DNA of 64,000 bases, taken from Mesorhabditis belari (Eukaryota; Nematoda; Chromadorea; Rhabditida; Rhabditidae). Positions 1 to 9,831 of the stretch are shown piece after piece. The notes under the pieces were generated by a model. It searched no databases. It was given only the letters and a program-made list of their open reading frames with translations, and was not told where the DNA came from. Made by a program: the position numbers and the translations under genes. The stretch is taken from contig CAUEEP010000865.1 in NCBI GenBank assembly GCA_958450365.1, positions 124,001 to 188,000 of the forward strand, written 5' to 3'. The first letter of the stretch is position 1. Every line of letters starts with the position of its first letter.

Positions 1-96
1 TGTTTGTCTGTTTGTTGACGACCTGTCTTCCCCTTTCACCTCACTGCCATTCTCAACCCATCGAATCAAACATTCGACTCTTGCGATCTTTCCCAT
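1..96 (-). CDS. Candidate first exon of an unidentified protein, running off the left edge
   Basis: From an ATG at 96-94 the minus strand stays open for 32 codons to the window edge, starting MGKIARVECLIRWVENG. Base composition is clearly richer in G+C than the flanking DNA, as in the confirmed exons of this window. There is no recognisable domain and no donor inside the window. It could be a chance ORF; the case rests on composition and the ATG only. Confidence 0.25.
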   Translation of the reverse strand, partial: MGKIARVECLIRWVENGSEVKGEDRSSTNRQT

Positions 97-864
97 CAAT
101 ACAATTCAAAAGACAAGATCAAAGATTCAAAGTTTTTAAAATGTTATCTGCAACTAATTGTTGTCTGCAACTAATTGTTATTGTTTTTTTTTGAAACATT
201 GGTCTTTGGAGATCTTTGAGATCTTTGGTAAATGAATCTGAATTTGAAAATAGGAATAAGCTACGGTGTGCAATTAAACTGCAATTAACATTAAATTAAG
301 CAAACAAGCAATTAAACAAGCAATTAAACTGTTCAATATTTAAGATTTAATTTGAATCCGTACGGAGTCGCATCGAATCTTCCATCTAGACTTCAATTAG
401 TGTTCTAAAGTCAAAGTAAAAGTGCCAAAGTAAAATGAAATTTCGCCACGTCTTATTGCCTTAGATTTGCAAATGTCCGTCCTATTTTTGACATTGACGT
501 ATGGCAGGAGTTGAGGTGATGAAGCCAGGATCTTTCTTCTTGCTTTTGCTTCATTCACATTCCATTTTGGTGATTTGTTTTACGTCATCTTTAAGCTTTG
601 AGAAAAGGTTAAAGGTTAAAGGTTAAAGAAAAGGTTAAAAGAAAAGGTTTACGTCATCTTTAAGCTTTGTGAAAAGGTTAAATTGAAACTGAAACTTTTT
701 CAAATCTGCGCTGGAAAAAAACTAGCCACACCCTATCAAAATGTTCCCAAAAAACAAGCAAGTTATATAAAAAGATTGCTATGCTTATGTTATGCTCAAC
801 TTTAATTTACTTGAAACAAAATACAGTCAATGAATCAACGTCAATTTAGAGTTTTTCAAATTTT
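97..864. other. Intergenic, AT-rich, no firm gene
   Basis: Holds a short AAAGGTTA tandem near 605-655. The minus strand is open for 40-odd codons between about 396 and 533 (ILASSPQLLPYVNVKN...), without convincing splice sites, so I do not call it as a gene. Confidence 0.5.
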
Positions 865-2776
865 GGGCGTGGCTACTTTACGCCAAAATTTTTTTCCGCA
901 ACTGGATCAACTGGAACTCACCATAACTTTCTTCTAAGTGGACCAATCTTTATGATTTTGGTTTCATTTTGTTGCACTTATTGAGATCTACAAAATGACA
1001 CAAAAATCATAAAGATTGGTCCACTTAGAAGAAAGTTATGGACCTAGTTGCGCAAATGACCCTGTTGGGTTTTGCGTTTGCGCAACTAGGTCCATAACTT
1101 TCTTCTAAGTGGACCAATCTTTATGATTTTGGTGTCATTTTGTAGATCTCAATAAGTCCAACAAAATGACACCAAAGTCATAAAGATTGGCCGACTTAGA
1201 AGAAAGTTATGGCGAGTTGCGCAAAATGACCCTGTTGGGTTTTGCGTTTGCGCAACTAGGTCCATAACTTTCTTCTAAGTGGACCAATCTTTATGATTTT
1301 GGTTTCATTTTGTTGCACTTATTGAGATCTACAAAATGACACAAAAATCATAAAGATTGGTCCACTTAGAAGAAAGTTATGGACCTAGTTGCGCAAATGA
1401 CCCTGTTGTTTTTGCGTTTGCGCAACTAGGTCCATAACTTTCTTCTAGTGGACTAATCTTTATGATTTTGGTGTCATTTTGTAGATCTCAATAAGTCCAA
1501 CAAAATGACACCAAAGTCATAAAGATTGGCCGACTTAGAAGAAAGTTATGGCGAGTTGCGCAAATGACCCTGTTGGGTTTGCGTTTGCGCAACTAGGTCC
1601 ATAACTTCTTCTAAGTGGACCAATCTTTATGATTTTGGTTTCATTTTGTTGCACTTATTGAGATCTACAAAAATGACACAAAAATCATAAAGATTGGTCC
1701 ACTTAGAAGAAAGTTATGGACCTAGTTGCGCAAATGACCCTGTTGGGTTTTGCGTTTGCGCAACTAGGTCCATAACTTTCTTCTAGTGGACCAATCTTTA
1801 TGATTTTGGTGTCATTTTGTAGATCTCAATAAGTCCAACAAAATGACACCAAAGTCATAAAGATTGGCCGACTTAGAAGAAAGTTATGGCGAGTTGCGCA
1901 AATGACCCTGTTGTGTTTAGCGTTTGCGCAATTAGGGTCCATAACTTTCTCTATGTGGACCAATCTTTATGATTTTGGTTTCATTTTGTTGCACTTATTG
2001 AGATCTACAAAATGACACAAAAATCATAAAGATTGGTCCACTTAGAAGAAAGTTATGGACCTAGTTGCGCAAATGACCCTGTTGGGTTTTGCGTTTGCGC
2101 AACTAGGTCCATAACTTTCTTCTAAGTGGACCAATCTTTATGATTTTGGTGTCATTTTGTAGATCTCAATAAGTCCAACAAAATGACACCAAAGTCATAA
2201 AGATTGGCCGACTTAGAAGAAAGTTATGGCGAGTTGCGCAAATGACCCTGTTGGGTTTTGCGTTTGCGCAACTGGGTCCATAACTTTCTTCTAAGTGGAC
2301 CAATCTTTATGATTTTGGTTTCATTTTGTTGCACTTATTGAGATCTACAAAATGACACAAAAATCATAAAGATTGGTCCACTTAGAAGAAAGTTATGGCT
2401 AGTTGCGCAAATGACCCTGTTGGGTTTTGCGTTTGCGCAACTAGGTCCATAACTTTCTTCTAAGTGGACCAATCTTTATGATTTTGGTGTCATTTTGTAG
2501 ATCTCAATAAGTCCAACAAAATGACACCAAAGTCATAAAGATTGGCCGACTTAGAAGAAAGTTATGGCGAGTTGCGCAAATGACCCTGTTGGGTTTTGCG
2601 TTTGCGCAACTAGGTCCATAACTTTCTTCTAAGTGGACCAATCTTTATGATTTTGGTTTCATTTTGTTGCACTTATTGAGATCTACAAAATGACACAAAA
2701 ATCATAAAGATTGGTCCACTTAGAAGAAAGTTATGGACCTAGTTGCGCAAAAAAATTTGGTGCAAAGTAGTCACCC
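865..2776. mobile_element. Foldback element: inverted ends enclosing ~11 alternating hairpins
   Basis: The outer ends are inverted copies: GTGGCTACTTTACGCC near 869 and GGTGCAAAGTAGTCACCC at 2759-2776. Between them a ~170-bp palindrome recurs about eleven times. Two forms alternate. Form A (GTTTCATTTTGTTGCACTTA in the loop) begins near 917, 1252, 1592, 1930, 2270 and 2610; form B (GTGTCATTTTGTAGATCTCA in the loop) near 1082, 1424, 1762, 2100 and 2440. Arms read CATAACTTTCTTCTAAGTGG and its complement; hairpins are separated by GCAAATGACCCTGTTGGGTT. No transposase ORF is present. The layout matches the foldback class of non-autonomous DNA transposons, whose inner repeats expand and contract. 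Confidence 0.85.
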
Positions 2777-3073
2777 AGAAATTTTCTGAAAAAATAAGAC
2801 AAATTTTTAAGATTTCTGACAAAGAACTTCTTTATTTTGTTGTTATTTATTTGTTCAGCTAAATATCTTTTACATATTTTCAAAGCTAAAGCCAACAATC
2901 TAGATTTGAAAAGATCCGACTTTTAGCCGAGAATTGTATAGAAATATCGAATTTACAGTGACTTTGAGGAGAGACTTTACGAATTTACAGTGACTTTTTT
3001 GTTGTACTTGATATTAAAGTTTTAATGTATTTCATTAAATCATGTTCTTTTGTTTGCCTTGCAATTTCTTTAT

Positions 3074-6000
3074 TTACAAATTATTTATAGAAATTCGGAA
3101 AACATGAGTGATTCTTGGTATTGCGAGATGCGTGACTTTATCGGTGAGGAAAGTGGCGGTTTTCTAAAAAGCCTTTTTACTTTGGTATTGAATTTAAAAT
3201 TCCTTTGGTAAATTTGTATAGAAATTTCCGAAAAGAGTAAATTCAGTGCACTAGAAACGGTATGTTTACAGGTTTTAATCAGATTTTAACCAGATTTTAA
3301 CCAGATTTTAACCAGATTGCTTTATCCAAATGTACTTTGTACTTCAGGCTTCGTTAAACCCCTTTCTCGCACACTTAATTCTTCGTTTTCTCACAGCAAA
3401 CGGCTTTGTTTCGTAAGAGAAATGAAGAACTGAATGCACTAGAAATGCGTTTTAGATTTTAGTGCACAAAGTGCACTAGAAAACTTCTAGATTAGTTTGA
3501 AATTTTCAATTTTTGTTGTACAATTTTCACACTTGACCACATTGATTCACCTTGCTACGAGAAATCTCTGAAACGGAATTCGACCCAAACAAATCAACCA
3601 TGAAAACAAGAGCACCGCGTATTGAGCTGTAAGTTTTCAACATTTCAATATTTCAATATTTCAACATTTCAATATTTCAACATTTCAACATTTCAATTAA
3701 TTCATTTCTTTTTTTTCAAACTCACTTTTTTGAGAAATAAAACCTTTCATTGGTAAAAACCCATGAACATAGATATTTGCTGACCAAAAACACAAAATCA
3801 CTCCACAAATCGTGGTGGTGATCGTCTGAAATGGTATTTTTTTTTTCTTATAAGCTTCTTACCGTAAAGGCTATTTCGTGGTTGATCGTGTCGTGTTTAG
3901 AAAAAGAAATTTTTCGAAAAATTCTCATTCTAGACAATTTTCAATAGCGTAGTTTTGTTTATGTAACACTGCTTTTTGAACAAATTATTCAAAACCTCAA
4001 AATACATGATACTGTATTCTCTCTAATAGTAGTGCACCCAGAGCGTTGCCTAGATTCCTCGAAATCTCGAAAACCACTTATCAGAACTTATCGATGTGGG
4101 GTCGGAAAATGTAGCTGATGATGAGATCTAGCGGGGAATTTGGGTGTTGAGCTTCTGTGAAAACTTCGAAAGCTGTAAAATAGTCATCAACTCGGCTCGG
4201 CTGGGTGCACTACTATTAGAGAGTGAAGGTATATGTTATATCCGATTTAGTTTTTTATCTGATTTAGACTCAATCTAAATTGGATATCGAATTTAACTTA
4301 TGAGTGCGTAAATTTTTGGTTGAATCGACTCTCCATTTCTAAAAATTCACAACTCCTAGACTGTGTAACACTTTGAGTGAATAGATTGAAATAGTGAATC
4401 GATTGAATAAAAAAATAGACAAGATTAGAGTATCAAATAGTTATCAAATAGGGATCAAATAGGTATCAAATAGTTACCAAATAGTTACCAAATATTAGGT
4501 TGATGCATAAGTCTTTTCTTTTTTTTTGGTACTTCTGTTAAAAAGTAACAAATTCACCAATTAATCTATAGTTTGCTCTATAAAAAAAGTGTTTTTTTGT
4601 TTAATTTGCATCTTTTTAAATGAATTTCGGTTCACTTTGAAGCAAATTCGAGAGTGAAAAACGCCTTTTTCGTAAAAATCTATAAAAAAACTCTACGGAA
4701 AAATTGGCTGAATGAATTTCTCTGAAATTTTGGCGAAATATCAAACGTTTTTTTTCTCTATCTTTTATCTATTGACACGAAGATAGGTTTTCTTTAGCTA
4801 AGGTGTCTAAACCGCATCATCGAGTTAGCCCTTTTTGACTACCCGACTTCATACTCTCAAGAAAATCCAGGCATTAAATATTTTTAAACCCGTTTTAATG
4901 TTATTTTGCAGAAAAATAATTGCTTTTTCTAATGAAATCAACCGTAGTTTAATTCGTGCATTTGTTGGCTTGAAACGGCAGACGAAAAGGAACAAAAACA
5001 CTTATGCATCAACCTATTAGATACAAAACTGGTATCAAACAGTTACCAAATAGGTATTAAATAGTAGAAAAAGAAAGGGGACACGTTTCAGAAAGCCTTT
5101 AGTTTTCTGAAACGCCTTTTTCACTTCACTCACCTCCATTATCATATATCTAACAGCTGCTTTTAGTGAACATCTCTTTTCCTTAATATTTTGTTGACTT
5201 TTCGTCTCTTCTCGATCAAAATTCGTTGACATTTCCAGATAATCGGTGGATTTCTCGACTTTATTCGACGAATAAGTGATTCCTAAAGTTCAATGATGTT
5301 GAAAGCTTGATTCTGATCAAAATTTGCTAAAGTTTTAGCCCAGGATAAAAATTTTCACAATAACTTTACCTCCAAGTGATTGACAGAGAAAAGCGATGTG
5401 AATGAGCAAGCAAACCGTCCAGATCACACTGTAGAAGATCAAAATGTAAACCTGAAAGTTGAATTTGAAAAGGAATGTCATTCTCAGTAATTTTTGTTTA
5501 AATTCATTTATTTTTTATGTAATATACAATGATTTTGAAAATTCTAGGCACTAGCTCAAGTTGTTTAATTTTCATAAAGCTTTTCTAGCTGTGGCGAATA
5601 GCCACTAAAAATTTACCTAACTCTGACAGCCTAAAAAATTGGAAAAGTATTGTATAAATCCGTGCGCCTTCATTCTATTTGGCGCCCCAAATCATTTATT
5701 GTTTTGTAGCTTGTTAGCTGAATATCTTGTGTGAATATCTGAATATCTAAGCGAACTGGCAACTGTTGTTCTATAAGGCAACTGTTGTTCATTTGATGAG
5801 TTTTTATTGGATTGGTGAATTGAAAACTGCGGGCTATTGTCATATCAGAGAGAAAATAAGGCAAGAGATAACATAAGAGAACCCAATCACAATTCGGTTT
5901 CATCGATTTTTAATGTATTGGGTTGGAGAATTGAAAACTGCGGGCTATTGTCATATGTGACGGTTTGAGCACTTTCTTCAAAAGAAACCCATTTTGGTGT

Positions 6001-8386
6001 CAATGGAAAAGTTGTAGAGAATCAAAAAGCAAGCTTATATCCAACTTTTCAGAACGATTCAAAAACTGGTTTTCAAAAAAATGTCAAATTTACGAATTTT
6101 CACAAAACTTACATTTTAAGCGAAACTACTAAGTATATCTTTTTGGAAATTTGGCTATAAGCCTAATTTTTGATTCTCTACAACTTTTCTATTGACACCA
6201 AAATGGGTTTCTGTTTCTGTTTTTATCGTCGCTTTTAATTCAATTGTCGATTTTTGTGTGAAAATTGCTCAAGCGAGAGCCCAAAACTCAAGGAAAGTCC
6301 AAAAATTCCGAGTCAGTCGGCTATTGAATAAAGTGTCTTAGTTCAAGTGAGATCAGATATCTCAAAACAAGAAATAACGTGTCTTGAGTGAAGAGTACCA
6401 AGCACGCAAAGAAGATTTCTTTACATCAAGTTCTTTAAAAAAAATTGAGTTTCAATGATTTTAAGATCATTCAGTAATGATGAGATTTAATGAATGGAAT
6501 CATGGGCTAAATATTTATCACCACATGCTGCGTTTTACAGTCAAGATTAGTCAAATTTGCACCCAAAAGTCGTTCGAAAGTCAGAAAACGTGAAACGACT
6601 ACGGAAAAGTACGAGTTTCGTGCTCAATTTTTGTCTCACCTGAATACCGTTTTCTTCTACAATTTTGTTAGCTTTAAATTCATTAATTTCGGCACTTTTA
6701 AGTCAGTGTTAAATTGTTAAATCAGTTAAATAGTTGCTTTCATCCTGTTTCAAACAAAAATTTTGGCTCCTTTTGCTCGAAAACTTTCGCATTTTAACTC
6801 CGTTATTGAATTCGTGCAAGTAAATCGTTGGGTTTAAAGTTTCAATCGAGAAATTGACGCAATGTGATTTTGGCACTTTTTGGGTCCGACTGAGCTCACT
6901 TAAATGCTTATAAAAATTTTAAAACCGAACGAATCAAAAAATGGTTTTCGCTACTGTGTTCCTATCGAATACATACAGCTTTCGAACAGACCCAACTCGT
7001 TAAGTTTGGTTTAGTTTGAGACCATCTGCCAGCAAATCCGTCATTACTTGTTAGCCAGCCTAATATTATGGACTATTAGGTTGATGCATAAGTGTTTTTG
7101 TTCCTTTTCGTCTGCCGTTTCAAGCCAACAAATGCACGAATTAAACTACGGTTGATTTCATTAGAAAAAGCAATTATTTTTCTGCAAAATAACATTAAAA
7201 CGGGTTTAAAAATATTTAATGCCTGGATTTTCTTGAGAGTATGAAGTCGGGTAGTCAAAAAGGGCTAACTCGATGATGCGGTTTAGACACCTTAGCTAAA
7301 GAAAACCTATCTTCGTGTCAATAGATAAAAGATAGAGAAAAAAAAACGTTTGATATTTCGCCAAAATTTCAGAGAAATTCATTCAGCCAATTTTTCCGTA
7401 GAGTTTTTTATAGATTTTTACGAAAAAGGCGTTTTTCACTCTCGAATTTGCTTCAAAGTGAACCGAAATTCATTTAAAAAGATGCAAATTGAACAAAAAA
7501 ACACTTTTTTTATAGAGCAAACTATAAATTAATTGGTGAATTTGTTACTTTTTAACAGAAGTACGAAAAAAACGAAAGGACTTATGCATCAACCTAATAG
7601 CTTCTTATAATCAAGGTCGGGCCGCAAACCCAAATAGTTTTTTGAAAATTAAATGATAGCTGTTCTTGAACAGTTCCTAGTAAACGGTTATGAATACTTA
7701 TAAATAAAAAAAATGTAATTTTGGCTTAAAAGTAAAATCAAAAGTACGTCAGGATCGGCTGGCGGTAAAAACTTAAGCTGGCGATCTCTAGTCAGAGTCA
7801 GAATTGAGACAATACTTTATTTTAGTCGTTACTTTCAAGATGATTTCAAATGGATAGAACGACACGACGCACATCGGCGCGAAATAAGGCAAAAATGCGT
7901 TTTCTATCGGTTTTTTCTGGGATTTCCTCACTTTTAAGTCAGTGTTAAATTGTTAAATCAGTTAAATTGTTTCAAACAAAAATTTTGGCTCCTTTTGCTC
8001 AAAAACTTTCGCATTTTAACTCCGTTATTGAATTCGTGCATGTAAATCGTTGGGTTTAAAGTAAAAGTACAAATAACGAGCAGATTTTGGTTGTTTAACC
8101 GAAAAAGTTTATACGATGAGGTGCAAAAGACTGAAAGTCTTGATCAAAACACATAAAATAAGAAGAGAAGAACGTTTTGACAAGGCAGTTCAGAGAAGAA
8201 CTTTTTGGTAAAGATTTTTTTGATATATTTCAAAGTTTATCAGACTTCTAAAACCGTCACCTTTATCGGAATCGAGATCGTCTCCGTGTGCATAATTCGA
8301 TCCATAAAAACGAAGGTGATCGAGAAATATGGAGTGTATAATAGAAATAGCAGAAGATAGAGCAAGGCTTTTGAGATTTTCTTCAT
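3074..8386 (-). CDS. Multi-pass membrane protein, six exons; possibly the TM4-TM7 part of a 7TM receptor
   Basis: Six exons join in phase: 8386-8261, 5451-5370, 5282-5134, 3825-3785, 3626-3551 and 3163-3074 (stop TAA), giving 187 residues. Hydrophobic stretches lie at about residues 7-27 (ALLYLLLFLLYTPYFS), 43-69 (VYILIFYSVIWTVCLLIHIA) and 118-140. The loop at 70-117 is charged and ends KEKRCSLKAAVRYMIME, which resembles the third cytoplasmic loop running into TM6 of class A receptors. Introns carry GT/AG ends, with donors such as gtgacg, gtaaag and gtgagt and acceptors such as aactttcag and catttcag. Intron 1 (2.8 kb) holds a 520-bp MITE and mariner-type repeats. The frame is open upstream of the first ATG, so TM1-3 exons may be missing or displaced by transposons; the predicted C-terminus lacks a normal TM7. 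Exon joins are convincing; the receptor identity is inference. A pseudogene is possible. Confidence 0.55.
3275..3480. repeat. AACCAGATTTT tandem and small inverted-repeat element
   Basis: About four copies of TTTTAACCAGA lie at 3275-3320. Next, 3380-3470 holds an imperfect inverted repeat with CTTAATTCTTCGTTTTCTCA on one side and GAGAAATGAAGAACTGAATG on the other, flanked by GTGCACT. Relatives occur near 10396, 12226 and 19918, so it is a dispersed short element. It sits in the last intron of the membrane-protein gene. Confidence 0.5.
4019..4224. mobile_element. ~205-bp MITE with CTCTCTAATAGTAGTGCACC ends (copy 1)
   Basis: Perfect or near-perfect terminal inverted repeats of about 20 bp bound a non-coding core that contains CTCGAAATCTCGAAAACC and CATCAACTCGGCTCGG. 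Two related copies lie at 58806-59003 and 59276-59474. No ORF; non-autonomous. Confidence 0.75.
4426..5061. repeat. Minisatellite (ATCAAATAGTT, ~11 bp) split by a MITE
   Basis: Units such as TATCAAATAGT and TACCAAATAGT run from 4426 to 4494 and resume at 5017-5061. The 520-bp MITE between them interrupts one array, which gives the order of events: array first, insertion second. Confidence 0.7.
4496..5016. mobile_element. 520-bp MITE, GGTTGATGCATAAGT ends, TA target (copy 1)
   Basis: Ends TAGGTTGATGCATAAG and CTTATGCATCAACCTA are inverted repeats flanked by TA, as expected of Tc1/mariner-type insertion. Nearly identical copies lie at 7077-7596 (opposite orientation) and 25399-25917. A conserved ~60-codon ORF inside is shared by all copies and looks incidental, since no transposase motif is visible. 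Confidence 0.85.
5806..6225. mobile_element. Mariner-type repeat fragments with TTGGGTTGG ends
   Basis: ATTGGGTTGGAGAATTGAAA at about 5918 opens a foldback whose arms read GTTGTAGAGAATCAAAAA and TTTTTGATTCTCTACAACTT (6010-6190). A second partial start (ATTGGATTGGTGAATTGAAA) lies at about 5808. The fuller relative at 42138-42656 retains transposase sequence, which identifies the family as mariner. Confidence 0.6.
7077..7596. mobile_element. 520-bp MITE, GGTTGATGCATAAGT ends (copy 2, inverted)
   Basis: Same element as 4496-5016 but in reverse orientation, flanked by TA. It lies inside the large first intron of the membrane-protein gene. Confidence 0.85.
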
Positions 8387-8805
8387 TAGGCGAGCTTGAA
8401 TGTGCAAGTTTGGAATTTGATTTGAAATTTGAAATAAGGGAGAAGTGGGGAATGATAATCAATTGAGTTTTTTTGAAATCTTCTTGAAAAAAGCAAGATC
8501 TAGATGCAAATTTGTATTTTTAGTTGATTAGGGAAGTGTTTAAATGCATAATGAAATTGAGCATGGAAAAAAAATGCATTCTCTTTTAAAAATCAATCTC
8601 ATTTGCGTTTTCTATTAGGGTGGTGCAAAAGAAATATTATCAGCTGCCGATGGGTATCAGCTCTCATTTATCAGAAACGAGCGATCCTAACGGCATTATT
8701 TTTTTTATGTTTTGTTCGCATATTTGTTTGCTATTTATTTTGACATTCGAATTTTTTGGTTGTTCTTTATTTTATTTAAAAATGCTTATATTTTTTATTT
8801 AGATC

Positions 8806-8910
8806 ATGGTCGAGCAAAAGTTTGTGCTACGAGCAGCATCACTGTTTAACTTCAAAATTGGAAAGTCGGCTGCCGAATCGCATCGTTGTCTCGCAAGGAA
8901 CCAAAAGAGA
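8806..8910 (+). pseudogene. Mariner transposase N-terminal fragment
   Basis: From ATG 8806 the frame reads MVEQKFVLRAASLFNFKIGK followed by SAAESHRCLAR. This matches the start of mariner/Mos1-type transposases (HTH_48 region: hydrophobic residues, then GKSA.E.HR.L). After about 35 residues it dissolves into an AAGAGAAAAGGAACCAAA repeat. Only the first helix-turn-helix survives. Confidence 0.6.
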
Positions 8911-9015
8911 AAAGAGGAATAAATTTGTAGAGAAAAGGAACCAAATTTGTGCGAAAAGAAACCAAAAGAGAAAAGGAACCAAATTTGTAGAGAAAAGGAA
9001 CCAAGAACACATTTT
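8880..9015 (+). repeat. AGAGAAAAGGAACCAAATTTG tandem repeat
   Basis: Several copies of a 21-24 bp unit, closely related to the longer array at 34276-34655. Confidence 0.6.
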
Positions 9016-9509
9016 TTCATAGAGAACACATTTTTACACTATATTTCGTTTGTATTTCGCTCGGATTTGCAGTGGTATATCTAAGCCAAAATCTAGACAA
9101 AAAAGTTTCGACCAGATCAAGCCAAAGCCGGGCTACAAATCAGCATCAAGACCTGGCCTTCGTTTGACTTACAAAATTTTTGTCTTAGCCCCGTTTTTTC
9201 CAATTACTTAATACTAGATTAGTTGAAAATTTAAAGATAAGTAAAGCTTTTCGAAAAAACTTGCAAGACTTTAAAAAGGCGGACTCAATTTCGTGGTGGG
9301 GAATAGATAAAAATTCAAGAAGAGATGGGAAAAGGGAAAAGAAATGAAAAAAGAAAAGACTTTCAACTAAATGAAACCAGTGAAACAGCCGCTTGGTCAC
9401 GGATTTAATAGAATGCTTCAAAATTGTAAAGGGCAGGCAACCTAACCCTCTTTTTCGAGATTTATTCAAATTTAATCCCAAGGCTAGTTCAAGGAGAGAT
9501 TCTTTCGCT

Positions 9510-9830
9510 AGAAATTCTTAGTTTTAGAAATTCCAATCATCTCCAATAAGTTTGTCTATAACTCTTTTCCAATAAGAAGGCCCAGAATTTGGAATCGACT
9601 CCCCAAACTTTTGAGAGAGTCCAATAGTCTCGAAACTTTTAAACTATCTGTAAATGATCTTGATCTTGAAGCTCTAGTGGATTCTTGACGTTATCTGTGC
9701 TAACCATTACATACATTCTATAGTGTTGCTTTTTATCGATCATTTTCGTGTTATTTTTATGAATTCATGTGTATTAATCTTAAATCTAGCACACTTTATC
9801 TCAGATCCTGAATAAAGTATCTATATATAT
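9510..9830 (+). pseudogene. LINE 3' end: reverse transcriptase C-terminus and tail
   Basis: The plus strand reads NSFPIRRPRIWNRLPKLLRE, then a stop at 9686-9688. RxxRIWNxLP near the C-terminus is typical of non-LTR reverse transcriptases. The 3' tail ends in AATAAAGTATC near 9811-9822. An inverted piece of the same tail occurs at about 50521-50590. Severely 5'-truncated. Confidence 0.7.
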
Positions 9831-9831
9831 G

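Noticed and set aside
4835..5020. MTTRLHTLKKIQALNIF... frame, also in the 7.1 and 25.4 kb copies
   Set aside because: Part of the 520-bp MITE in three copies; no transposase motif and no sign of selection beyond recent copying.
8190..8462. 90-codon minus-strand frame over the same DNA as exon 1 of the membrane gene
   Set aside because: Another frame gives a hydrophobic start, a good donor and phase agreement with five further exons.
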